DNA of 26,387 nucleotides, taken from assembly GCA_051000755.1 (NCBI GenBank), contig JBPCNZ010000128.1, positions 1-26,387 of the forward strand. Direction: 5' to 3'. The DNA is from JALZAH01 sp051000755 (GTDB lineage Bacteria; Actinomycetota; Acidimicrobiia; Acidimicrobiales; Palsa-688). This document shows, piece by piece, positions 1-6,389 of the stretch. A program made the translations under genes and the position numbers. The notes beneath the pieces were generated by a model. The model searched no databases, was not told the origin of the DNA, and saw only the letters and a list, made by a program, of their open reading frames with translations. Within the stretch, counting starts at the first letter, position 1; each line of letters begins with the position of its first letter.

Positions 1-170
1 CCCAGCAACTCCCTCGGACACTCGAACCGCTGCTGTCTCGGAGCCACACCCAACGCCATGACCAACGATTGCCAACCCAGCCCGCCAAGTGGTGGATCCC
101 GGGCGATTACTTCAGGCGCCACCTAGGGTGGAGCTCGAGCCACGCTGGCAGAGAGAACGGGACGCTCTTC

Positions 171-512
171 ATGGCAGACAGCTACCTCCTGTCCCTCGGC
201 GGGTTGAAGGTCGGTTGGCAGCATCCCGATGGCGGAACGGCCCGGGTCCGCCTGCAGGGCGAGCTGGACAACCTGAGCGTCCCCGTGCTCCGCCAGACCG
301 TCGACACCCTCTACGCCGACGGTTGCTTCAAGATCACCTTGGACCTCGGCGACCTCACCTTCATCGATTCCAGCGGCCTGGGGGCCCTGGTCGCCGTGTG
401 GCGACGCTGCCAGAGTGGAGACGGCCGGGCGACGGTGGTCAACCCGTCGGACGCGGTGCGCCGACTGATGGACATGACCGGTATCTCCAGGTTCCTGATC
501 CCGGCCGAGTAG
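171..512 (+). CDS. STAS-domain anti-sigma factor antagonist (RsbV/SpoIIAA-like)
   Basis: A 113-residue protein that is almost entirely one STAS domain. In this family the unphosphorylated protein binds an anti-sigma kinase and frees the sigma factor; phosphorylation of a conserved serine turns it off. The diagnostic loop FIDSSGLGAL lies at about residues 64-73, so Ser67/Ser68 hold the phosphoacceptor position, and the predicted beta-strand ITLDLGDL precedes it as usual. I start at ATG 171 because it gives the normal family length; an in-frame ATG at 69 would add 34 residues that do not look like STAS sequence. No RsbW-type kinase or sigma factor gene is in the window, so its partner is unknown. 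A perfect hairpin lies just downstream, between it and the NfeD-like gene. The first 170 bases hold no gene I can support. Confidence 0.85.
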   Translation: MADSYLLSLGGLKVGWQHPDGGTARVRLQGELDNLSVPVLRQTVDTLYADGCFKITLDLGDLTFIDSSGLGALVAVWRRCQSGDGRATVVNPSDAVRRLMDMTGISRFLIPAE

Positions 513-532
513 GCCGGCACCGGTTCGCCACG

Positions 533-556
533 TTCTCCCACCAGGGCGTGGGAGAA
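533..556. repeat. Perfect 9-bp inverted repeat over a ribosome-binding site
   Basis: The arms TTCTCCCAC (533-541) and GTGGGAGAA (548-556) pair perfectly around the 6-base loop CAGGGC. The right arm contains GGGAG, the only Shine-Dalgarno-like sequence in front of the NfeD-like gene at 565. No T-run follows, so this is not a classical intrinsic terminator. It could end the STAS transcript or hide the ribosome-binding site. The repeat is directly visible; its function is inference. Confidence 0.7.
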
Positions 557-564
557 TGACGCCC

Positions 565-792
565 ATGGATGGGGAGAGCGTGGTCGGAGCGGTCGGGCAC
601 ATCACGGTGCCGATCCCTGAAGGCGGCGCCGGAGAGGTCATGGTTGCCATCCGGGGCGGTTCGGAGGCCTTCGCAGCCTGGGCCGACGGGCCCGTCGCCA
701 AGCACACCCAGGTGCTGGTCATCGACCAGACCGCCCCCCGGTCGGTCACCGTCACCCCGTTCATCACCACACCTACCCTGTTGAAGGAGTGA
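565..792 (+). CDS. Small NfeD-like OB-fold protein, flotillin partner
   Basis: A 75-residue protein. The pattern GAVGHITVPIP...GEVMVAIRGG...AKHTQVLVID...SVTVTPF follows the beta-barrel of the NfeD C-terminal OB-fold domain, which commonly lies next to SPFH/flotillin genes and is thought to work with them at the membrane. No transmembrane helices or protease domain are present, so it would correspond to a soluble, minimal NfeD domain. ATG 565 is chosen because GGGAG at 550-554 is 10 bases upstream; ATG 556 is in frame but lies inside the hairpin with no spacing to that site. The last codons AAG GAG TGA are themselves the ribosome-binding site of the flotillin gene, so the two are probably translated from one message. 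Family assignment is by pattern and context. Confidence 0.65.
   Translation: MDGESVVGAVGHITVPIPEGGAGEVMVAIRGGSEAFAAWADGPVAKHTQVLVIDQTAPRSVTVTPFITTPTLLKE
784..789 (+). promoter_or_regulatory. Ribosome-binding site of the flotillin gene
   Basis: AAGGAG lies 7 bases before ATG 797. It is the strongest Shine-Dalgarno match in this part of the window, it fixes the flotillin start, and it is embedded in the last two codons of the preceding gene. Confidence 0.8.
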
Positions 793-796
793 CGGC

Positions 797-1981
797 ATGT
801 TCTTCTGGCATGTTCCCAAGCCGAACGAGGCGATCCTCATCTCCGGTTCCAAGCACCGCGATCCGGGTGGGCCTCAGTTCCGCATCGTCACCGGTCACGG
901 TTGCTTCGTCCTGCCGGTCAAGCAGCGGGCCAACATCCTCTCCCTGGCCCTGCGCGAGGCCGAGATCGTCGAGGAGTGCGTGAGCAAGCAGGGCATCCGC
1001 CTGCAGATGCGCGCCGTCGCCGTGTTCAAGGTAGGCGACGACCAGCAGTCGATCGCCAACGCCGGCCGTCGCTTCCTGAGCGAGCAGAACCGGATGGAGG
1101 AGCTGGTCGGCCGGATCTTCTCCGGGCACCTGCGTTCCATCGTCGGCGGCTTGACCGTGGAGGAGATCATCCGGGAGCGGGACCGGGTGTCGCAGGAGAT
1201 CAAGGATGGCAGTCACCCGGAGATGGAGAAGCTGGGCCTGGTCGTCGACAGCCTCCAGATCCAAGAGGTGGAGGACACCAGCGGCTACATCAACAATCTG
1301 GCCGCCCCCCACGCCGCGGCGGTGGCCAGCCAGGCCCGCATCGCCCAGGCCGGATCGGATCAGGCCGCAGCCGAGAGGGAGCAGGAGGCCGAGCGCAACA
1401 AGGCCGAATACGAGCGGCAGACCCGGGTGGCCCAGGCCGGCTACAAGGCCCAGGTCGACGAGGCCCAGGCCCAGGCGGCCCAGGCCGGACCTCTGTCGCA
1501 GGCCCGCGCCACCCAGCAGGTGATCGCCGAGCAGACGGCGCTGGCCGAGCGGGAGGCCGGCCTGGCCGCCCAGCGCCTGGTGGCGGAGATCGAGAAGCCC
1601 GCCGACGCCGAGGCCTACAAGGTGCGCAAGCTGGCCGAGGCCGAGCGCGACGCCATGCGCCTGCGGGCCGAGGGCCTCAGCGGCGGCAACCAGCAGCTCC
1701 TCGCGTCGAGCCTGCTCGTCAACCAGCTCCCCGAGCTGGTGGCCCGCTCTGCGGAAGCCCTGGAAGGGTCGAACCTGGTCGTCCTCAACGGCACCGAGGG
1801 CGTGAGCCAGGTCCTCTCCGGGGTGGCCGGGCAGGGCATGGCCATCCTCGACGTGCTGCGCCAAGGGCTGGGCCTCCCGCGGGGCCAGGAGACCGCAGAC
1901 GCCGCCGGGGAACGGCGGGACTCCCCCACCCCGGCCTCCCTGCCCCGATCAGGCAACGGGGACACCCAGACCGGCTCCTGA
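797..1981 (+). CDS. Flotillin-like SPFH domain protein
   Basis: A 394-residue flotillin-family scaffold, expected to form oligomers at membrane microdomains. An SPFH/band-7 domain covers about residues 10-190. A long Ala/Glu/Gln-rich coiled coil follows at about 185-290, including the flotillin hallmark KPADAEAYKVRKLAEAERDA. A C-terminal oligomerisation segment follows, and then a low-complexity tail of about 40 residues. Bacterial FloT/YqiK proteins usually begin with a membrane hairpin or helix. Here the N-terminus MFFWHVPKPNEAI has no convincing transmembrane segment, so attachment may be peripheral, as in eukaryotic flotillins. The start is secured by AAGGAG 7 bases upstream. It forms a pair with the upstream NfeD-like gene and converges on the helicase gene. 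Confidence 0.9.
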   Translation: MFFWHVPKPNEAILISGSKHRDPGGPQFRIVTGHGCFVLPVKQRANILSLALREAEIVEECVSKQGIRLQMRAVAVFKVGDDQQSIANAGRRFLSEQNRMEELVGRIFSGHLRSIVGGLTVEEIIRERDRVSQEIKDGSHPEMEKLGLVVDSLQIQEVEDTSGYINNLAAPHAAAVASQARIAQAGSDQAAAEREQEAERNKAEYERQTRVAQAGYKAQVDEAQAQAAQAGPLSQARATQQVIAEQTALAEREAGLAAQRLVAEIEKPADAEAYKVRKLAEAERDAMRLRAEGLSGGNQQLLASSLLVNQLPELVARSAEALEGSNLVVLNGTEGVSQVLSGVAGQGMAILDVLRQGLGLPRGQETADAAGERRDSPTPASLPRSGNGDTQTGS

Positions 1982-2010
1982 GGGTCGGCCCGGCCCCGGA
2001 GGGTGCCGGC

Positions 2011-2055
2011 CCGCCTCACCACAAGCCGCCTCACCACAAGCCGCCTCACCACAGG
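2011..2055. repeat. Three tandem 15-bp repeats at the helicase stop codon
   Basis: The unit CCGCCTCACCACAAG occurs at 2011-2025 and 2026-2040, and once more with one change (CAGG for CAAG) at 2041-2055. The helicase gene (minus strand) terminates inside the third copy. Because the unit is 15 bp, each copy presents a TGA in the helicase reading frame. The repeat fills most of the gap between the convergent flotillin and helicase genes. Confidence 0.9.
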
Positions 2056-4139
2056 GAGCCGAGGAACTCGTCGACCGCCCCGGCGACGACCGGGTGGTCC
2101 CCGCCGGCTCTCGGCGGCGCCGGGGACCGCACGGCCCGCTGATCGAGCAGGGGATCGACAGCGGGGGGAAGGAACCGGCTCCGCTGGGCCCAGCTGTGGC
2201 GATCACCCCGGCTCCGGGCTCCGCCGTGGTGGTAGCGCAGGGGGGCGTAGAGGTGGAGCTGGTCCTGGGCCCGGGTCAGGGCGACATAGAACAGCCGTCG
2301 TTCCTCGTCGATCCCGTCGGCGCCGCCGGTAGCCAGGTCGGAGGGGAACATCCCGTCGGCGGCGTGGATGATGTGCACCACCCGCCACTCGCCCCCCTTG
2401 GCGGAGTGGACCGTGGAGAGGGTCAGCCAGTCGTCGTCGAGGTGCGGCGGGCCGGCCAGGTCGCCGGTCGACGACGGGGGGCCGAGAGCCAGGTCGGCGA
2501 TCAGGGCCGGGCGCGACAGCCCGGCGCCGGTGGCCGCCGCCAGAGCCGAGTAATCCCGCATGCGCACGTCGGCGCGGTCGTAACGCCGCCGGATCAGCGG
2601 ATCGAGGGCCACGGCCAGGCGCTCGACCTGGGCGCCGGCGGCCAACCCGGGCCGGCGGCAGTCATCGAGGGCCGCAACCAGGCCGTCCAGCTCGTCGGCC
2701 GGAGCTCTCAACCGGGGCCGGTCAGGGCCGACGAACACCGAGACCGGGTCGGCCCCCGCCGGCCGGATCAGGCGGGGCCGGACACCGAGCTCGGCGAGGA
2801 GCCGGTTGACGGCGGCCGGCCCGACGCCGTCGAGGAGACCCAGGACCCGGGGCCAGGCCAGCTCGTCCCAGGGGTTGTCGAGGATGCGGAGGCAGGCCGC
2901 CAGATCCCGGACGTGGGCGGCCTCGACGAAGCGCAGACCGCCGAACTTCACGAAGGGCAGGTGACGGCGGTGCAACTCCAACTCGAGGAGGTCGGTGTGG
3001 TGAAAGGCGCGGGCCAGCACGGCCTGGTCGTGCAGTGCCACCCCCCGCTCGTAGTGCTCGACGATGACATCGCACACGGCGTCGACCTGGGTGGCCTCGT
3101 CGGCACAGGTGGCGAGCACCGGCCGCCGTCCCCCCCGACGAGTCGTCCACAGCTGCTTGGAGTGGCCCTCGGTCATGTCGGCGAGGACGGCGTTGGCCAG
3201 ATCGAGGGTGGGCTGGGTGGAGCGGTAGTTCTGCTCGAGGACCACGGTGGTGGCCCCCACGAAACGGTCGGAGAAGTCCAACAGGTTCCGGACGCTGGCC
3301 GAGCGGAACCCGTAGATGGCCTGGGCGTCGTCGCCCACGACGGTCAGGGCCGCCCCCGCCCCGCCGTCCACCGGGGCGCACAGGCCGGCGAGGATGTCGG
3401 CCTGGATGCCGTTGGTGTCCTGGTACTCGTCGACAAGGACGTGGTCGTAGAGCCGGGCCAGGGCCGGACCGAGAGTCGGATGGGTGGTGGCCGCCCGCCA
3501 GAACAGCAGGAGGTCGTCGAAGTCGACCAGGCCGGCCGCCCGCTTGCGCGCGGTGTAGGCCCCGAAGATGGCGGCGATGGTCCCCACGTCCTGGCCACAC
3601 CAGGGAAAGGCGCTCCCGACGACGTCGGCCAGCGGGGCGCCGGCATTGACCACCCGGGAGTAGATCGAGGCCAGGGTCTGGGCCTTGGGGAAGCGAGCGC
3701 GGCCGTCCCCAGCCGGGGCGTCGGTCGCCCGCACGTCGGCTCGCACCAGGCCCATCAGGTCGGTGGCGTCGCCGGCATCGATGACGGTCCACTCCTCGCC
3801 CAGGCCGACGGCGGCGCCGTGGACCCGCAGGAGGCGGTGGGCGACCGCGTGGAAGGTCCCCGCCTCCACCCGCCGGGCCACGCCCCCATCGGTGAGGGAC
3901 CCGGTCCGGCGCACCATCTCATCGGCCGCCCGCCGGCTGAAGGTCAGCAGGGCGATGCGCTCGGGGGCCACCCCCTCGGCCAGAAGTCGGGCCAGGCGGG
4001 CCACCAGGGTCCTGGTCTTGCCCGTCCCCGCCCCGGCGACGACGAGCAGCGGGCCCCCATCGTGGTCCACGGCCTGCCGTTGCGCCCCGTTGAGCCCGTC
4101 CGCCCACGCGGGGCGGTCCGGGGCGATCACGTCGGTCAC
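2046..4139 (-). CDS. UvrD/PcrA-family superfamily I DNA helicase
   Basis: An ATP-dependent 3'-5' DNA helicase of about 697 residues, similar in length to PcrA/UvrD. Residues are counted from GTG 4139: Walker A GAGTGKT at about 36-42; motif Ia LLTFSRRAADEM at about 64-75; Walker B VDEYQDTN at about 236-243; motif III GDDAQAIYGFR at about 269-279; motif V STVHSAKGGEW at about 575; motif VI FYVALTRAQDQ at about 617. All core motifs look intact. There is no C-terminal nuclease or HRDC domain; the tail is about 60 variable residues. I prefer GTG 4139 because a -10-like TACGCT ends 6 bases before it, as for a leaderless transcript; ATG 4160 is the alternative and adds 7 residues. A perfect-consensus LexA box directly upstream suggests SOS induction. 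Roles in nucleotide excision repair or fork repair are family knowledge. It could be one of several UvrD paralogues, so I assign no symbol. Confidence 0.92.
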   Translation of the reverse strand: MTDVIAPDRPAWADGLNGAQRQAVDHDGGPLLVVAGAGTGKTRTLVARLARLLAEGVAPERIALLTFSRRAADEMVRRTGSLTDGGVARRVEAGTFHAVAHRLLRVHGAAVGLGEEWTVIDAGDATDLMGLVRADVRATDAPAGDGRARFPKAQTLASIYSRVVNAGAPLADVVGSAFPWCGQDVGTIAAIFGAYTARKRAAGLVDFDDLLLFWRAATTHPTLGPALARLYDHVLVDEYQDTNGIQADILAGLCAPVDGGAGAALTVVGDDAQAIYGFRSASVRNLLDFSDRFVGATTVVLEQNYRSTQPTLDLANAVLADMTEGHSKQLWTTRRGGRRPVLATCADEATQVDAVCDVIVEHYERGVALHDQAVLARAFHHTDLLELELHRRHLPFVKFGGLRFVEAAHVRDLAACLRILDNPWDELAWPRVLGLLDGVGPAAVNRLLAELGVRPRLIRPAGADPVSVFVGPDRPRLRAPADELDGLVAALDDCRRPGLAAGAQVERLAVALDPLIRRRYDRADVRMRDYSALAAATGAGLSRPALIADLALGPPSSTGDLAGPPHLDDDWLTLSTVHSAKGGEWRVVHIIHAADGMFPSDLATGGADGIDEERRLFYVALTRAQDQLHLYAPLRYHHGGARSRGDRHSWAQRSRFLPPAVDPLLDQRAVRSPAPPRAGGDHPVVAGAVDEFLGSLW

Positions 4140-4145
4140 CCCAGC

Positions 4146-4151
4146 AGCGTA
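4146..4151 (-). promoter_or_regulatory. Candidate -10 box of the helicase gene
   Basis: On the minus strand this reads TACGCT, a fit to TAnnnT, followed by 6 bases and then GTG (4139-4137). The transcript would then start at or next to the start codon. The SOS box lies just upstream, over the expected -35 region, which is a suitable place for LexA repression. Confidence 0.45.
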
Positions 4152-4160
4152 CCGCAGCAT

Positions 4161-4174
4161 CGAACGTGCGTTCG
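4161..4174. promoter_or_regulatory. LexA (SOS) box
   Basis: CGAACGTGCGTTCG is an exact fit to the Gram-positive/actinobacterial LexA operator CGAAC-RNRY-GTTCG, with perfectly symmetric 5-base outer arms. It lies 10 bp upstream of the helicase -10 candidate and 54 bp upstream of the maf start, between divergent genes. LexA repression of the helicase is the expected consequence; control of the maf-side genes is possible but not shown. Confidence 0.82.
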
Positions 4175-4228
4175 CTACGTCGGGGGGGCGGGCCGGTCAG
4201 GGCCTTCGGGATGGCACCATGGTGGGCC

Positions 4229-4858
4229 ATGCCCCCGCCTCCCCCGGCCCTCGTCCTCGCGTCGCAGTCGCCCTCCCGGCTGCGGCTGCTGCGGGACGCC
4301 GGGATCGAGCCAGAGGTCGAGGTCAGCGGCGTGCCCGAGGATGACATCGACCCCGCCCGGCCCCGGGACCTGGTGGCCACCCTGGCCCGGCGCAAGGCGA
4401 CCGCCGTCGCCGGCCACCGATCGGTGGGTCTGGTCCTCGGCTGCGATTCCGCTCTCGAGCTCGACGGGATCGGCCACGGCAAGCCGGCCGGTACCGCAGA
4501 GGCGGCGCAGCGGTGGCGGCGCATGAGCGGCTCGGAGGGCGTGCTCCACACCGGTCACTGCCTGATCGACGCGGCCACGGGGCGGATGGTGGAGGGGGTG
4601 GCGTCGACCGTCGTCCACTTCGCCCGGGTCGACGAGGACGACATCGACGCCTACGTCCGGTCGGGGGAACCACTCACCGTCGCCGGCGCCTTCACCCTCG
4701 ACGGCCTGTCCGCTCCCTTCATCGACCGTGTCGACGGCGACCCGAGCAACGTCATCGGGCTGTCCCTGCCGCTGCTGCGCATCCTGCTGGGCGACCTCGG
4801 GGTGGCCATCACCAGCCTGTGGAACCGGGTCCCGCACCCGGCCGGCGGCCACCGGTGA
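4229..4858 (+). CDS. maf: Maf-family nucleoside triphosphate pyrophosphatase
   Basis: A 209-residue Maf protein. The family hydrolyses the alpha-beta bond of dTTP/UTP or modified NTPs to the monophosphate and is linked to house-cleaning of nucleotide pools and septum formation. The phosphate-binding start motif LASQSPSRLRLL is at about residues 8-19. The catalytic-region GCDSALELDG follows at about 71-80, replacing the common ADT-x-V pattern but keeping the Asp, and then GKP. The C-terminal part, AGAFTLDGLSAPFIDRVDGDPSNVIGLSL, is typical when read in pieces. ATG 4229 is chosen because it directly precedes the first conserved strand. The stop overlaps a GTG for dus (GTGA at 4855-4858), so the two are probably coupled. 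The non-standard catalytic Ser in place of Thr is worth noting. Confidence 0.9.
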   Translation: MPPPPPALVLASQSPSRLRLLRDAGIEPEVEVSGVPEDDIDPARPRDLVATLARRKATAVAGHRSVGLVLGCDSALELDGIGHGKPAGTAEAAQRWRRMSGSEGVLHTGHCLIDAATGRMVEGVASTVVHFARVDEDDIDAYVRSGEPLTVAGAFTLDGLSAPFIDRVDGDPSNVIGLSLPLLRILLGDLGVAITSLWNRVPHPAGGHR

Positions 4859-4863
4859 CGGGC

Positions 4864-6003
4864 ATGACGACGGTGGCGACCGCCACCGGGCCGCTGCGGA
4901 TCCGGACGCTGGTCCTGGACCTCCCCGTCGTCCTGGCCCCGATGGCCGGGGTCACCACCAGCGCCTTCCGTCGGCTGTGCGCCGGTTTCGGCGCCGGCCT
5001 GTACGTCAGTGAGATGGTCACGGCGCGGGCCCTGGTCGAGGGCAACGCCAGGACCATGCGGATGATCGGCTTCCGTCCCGACGAGGCCGTGCGCAGCGTC
5101 CAGCTCTACGGGGTGGACCCCGCCGTCGTCGGCCGCGCCGTGGACCGGCTGGTCGACGAGATCGGGGTGGACCACATCGATCTCAACTTCGGCTGCCCGG
5201 CGCCCAAGGTGACCAAGAAGGGCGGCGGGGCCGCCCTTCCCATTCACCGCCGGCTGTTGGCGGCGGTGGTCGGCAACGCCGTCCGCCACGCCGGCGCCGT
5301 CCCCGTCACCGTCAAGATGCGGATCGGGACCGACGCCCAACACCGGACCGCGGTGGCGTCGGGGCGGATCGCCGAAGACGAGGGGGCGGCGGCGGTCACC
5401 CTCCATGCCCGCACCGCAGAGCAGCTCTACTCGGGGCAGGCCGACTGGGCGGCCATCGCGGAGCTGAAGCAGGCGGTCACGACCATCCCGGTGCTCGGCA
5501 ACGGAGACATCTGGGAGGGCTCCGATGCCCTGGCCATGATGGAGGCGACCGGCTGCGACGGTGTGGTCATCGGGCGGGGCTGCCTGGGCCGACCCTGGCT
5601 GTTCGCCGAGCTGGCCGATGTTTTCGCCGGCCGGCCGCCCCGTCCCCATCCCCCTCTCGGCGTCGTCGCCGAGACCATCGGCCGTCACGGCCGGATGCTG
5701 GTGGAGGACCACGGGGAGCAGCTGGCCATGCGCGAGCTGCGCAAGCACATCGGCTGGTACCTCACGGGGTTCGCGGTGGGCGGGGCCGCCCGTCGCGACC
5801 TGGCCCTGGTGTCGTCCCTGGCCGAGCTGGACGACCGGCTGGGCGCCCTCGAGCCCGGCCTGACCCTTCCCCCCGGGGCCCACCGGCTCCCCCGGGGCCA
5901 CACCAACGGCCCCCGGCCCGTCGCCCTGCCCGCGGGCTGGCTCGACGATCCCGACGATCCCCGGCCCCCGGCCGGCGCCGACGCCTTCGTGTCCGGCGGC
6001 TGA
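4864..6003 (+). CDS. dus: tRNA-dihydrouridine synthase
   Basis: A 379-residue FMN-dependent enzyme that reduces uridines in the tRNA D-loop with NADPH. It opens with the TIM-barrel entry VVLAPMAGVTTSAFRRLC. The catalytic motif LNFGCPAPKVTKKGGGAAL at about residues 104-122 contains the active-site Cys. VKMRIG, ITLHART-type VTLHARTAEQ, IPVLGNGDIW and VVIGRGCLGRPW form the FMN/phosphate-binding half. A helical domain with LRKHIGWYL follows, and the tail is about 50 Pro/Arg-rich residues. The actinobacterial enzyme is DusB-like. ATG 4864 is used; GTG 4855, overlapping the maf stop, would add 3 residues and is equally possible. It sits in a maf-dus-atl-glycosyltransferase-thioesterase run. Confidence 0.93.
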   Translation: MTTVATATGPLRIRTLVLDLPVVLAPMAGVTTSAFRRLCAGFGAGLYVSEMVTARALVEGNARTMRMIGFRPDEAVRSVQLYGVDPAVVGRAVDRLVDEIGVDHIDLNFGCPAPKVTKKGGGAALPIHRRLLAAVVGNAVRHAGAVPVTVKMRIGTDAQHRTAVASGRIAEDEGAAAVTLHARTAEQLYSGQADWAAIAELKQAVTTIPVLGNGDIWEGSDALAMMEATGCDGVVIGRGCLGRPWLFAELADVFAGRPPRPHPPLGVVAETIGRHGRMLVEDHGEQLAMRELRKHIGWYLTGFAVGGAARRDLALVSSLAELDDRLGALEPGLTLPPGAHRLPRGHTNGPRPVALPAGWLDDPDDPRPPAGADAFVSGG

Positions 6004-6020
6004 GCAGAGGTGCCTCTTCG

Positions 6021-6389
6021 ATGCCGGTGAGCTTCCGCGAGCGGGTGACGGCGGTGATCGTCGCCCTGGACGCCGGCCAGGTCGTGTCCTACGGCGACGT
6101 GGCCGCCGAGGCCGGCTACCCGGGAGCAGGGCGCGGCGTGGGGTCGGTGCTGGCCCACAGCGACGGGTTGCCCTGGTGGCGGGTGGTCACGGTCAACGGT
6201 CGCCTGGTACCGGGCCACGAGGCCGAGCAGACGCGGCGCCTGCGGGCCGAGGGTGTCGCCATCACCGACGGCCGGGTTCAGGTCACGCCCCGCAGCCCTG
6301 CCCGAGCAGCCCGTGACCGTTCCCGTATGCTCTCTTCGATGCCAGCCCAGTCTGCCCTCTCCGGGGACGCCTCCCCTGCGGGGCACTAG
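6021..6389 (+). CDS. Alkyltransferase-like protein (ATL, cysteine-less MGMT fold)
   Basis: A 122-residue protein of the O6-alkylguanine-DNA alkyltransferase C-terminal fold. Tyr24 in VVSYGDVA and Arg38 in GRGVGSVL correspond to the nucleotide-flipping tyrosine and the arginine finger. In true MGMT/Ogt the active site reads PCHRV; here residues 51-56 read PWWRVV, so the acceptor Cys is Trp52. That is the signature of ATL proteins (usually PWHRV), which bind alkylated guanine without repairing it and hand the lesion to nucleotide excision repair. The fold ends near residue 95; the last 27 residues are unrelated and variable. ATG 6021 follows AGAGGTG 9 bases upstream. The TAG stop abuts the next gene's GTG. 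Its presence near a UvrD-like helicase fits a repair role. Confidence 0.88.
   Translation: MPVSFRERVTAVIVALDAGQVVSYGDVAAEAGYPGAGRGVGSVLAHSDGLPWWRVVTVNGRLVPGHEAEQTRRLRAEGVAITDGRVQVTPRSPARAARDRSRMLSSMPAQSALSGDASPAGH
6326..6331 (+). promoter_or_regulatory. Possible internal -10 box for the glycosyltransferase gene
   Basis: TATGCT lies within the variable 3' end of the ATL gene and is followed by 7 bases and an in-frame ATG (6339). A transcript from here would carry the last codons of ATL and the glycosyltransferase. This is a weak call, based on resemblance to the other TAnnnT sites in the window. Confidence 0.25.

Noticed and set aside
2094..4526. An 810-codon open frame on the plus strand
   Set aside because: It is antisense to the helicase and runs into maf; its composition (Gly, Val, Asp, Gln-rich with no motifs) is that of a shadow frame in GC-rich DNA.
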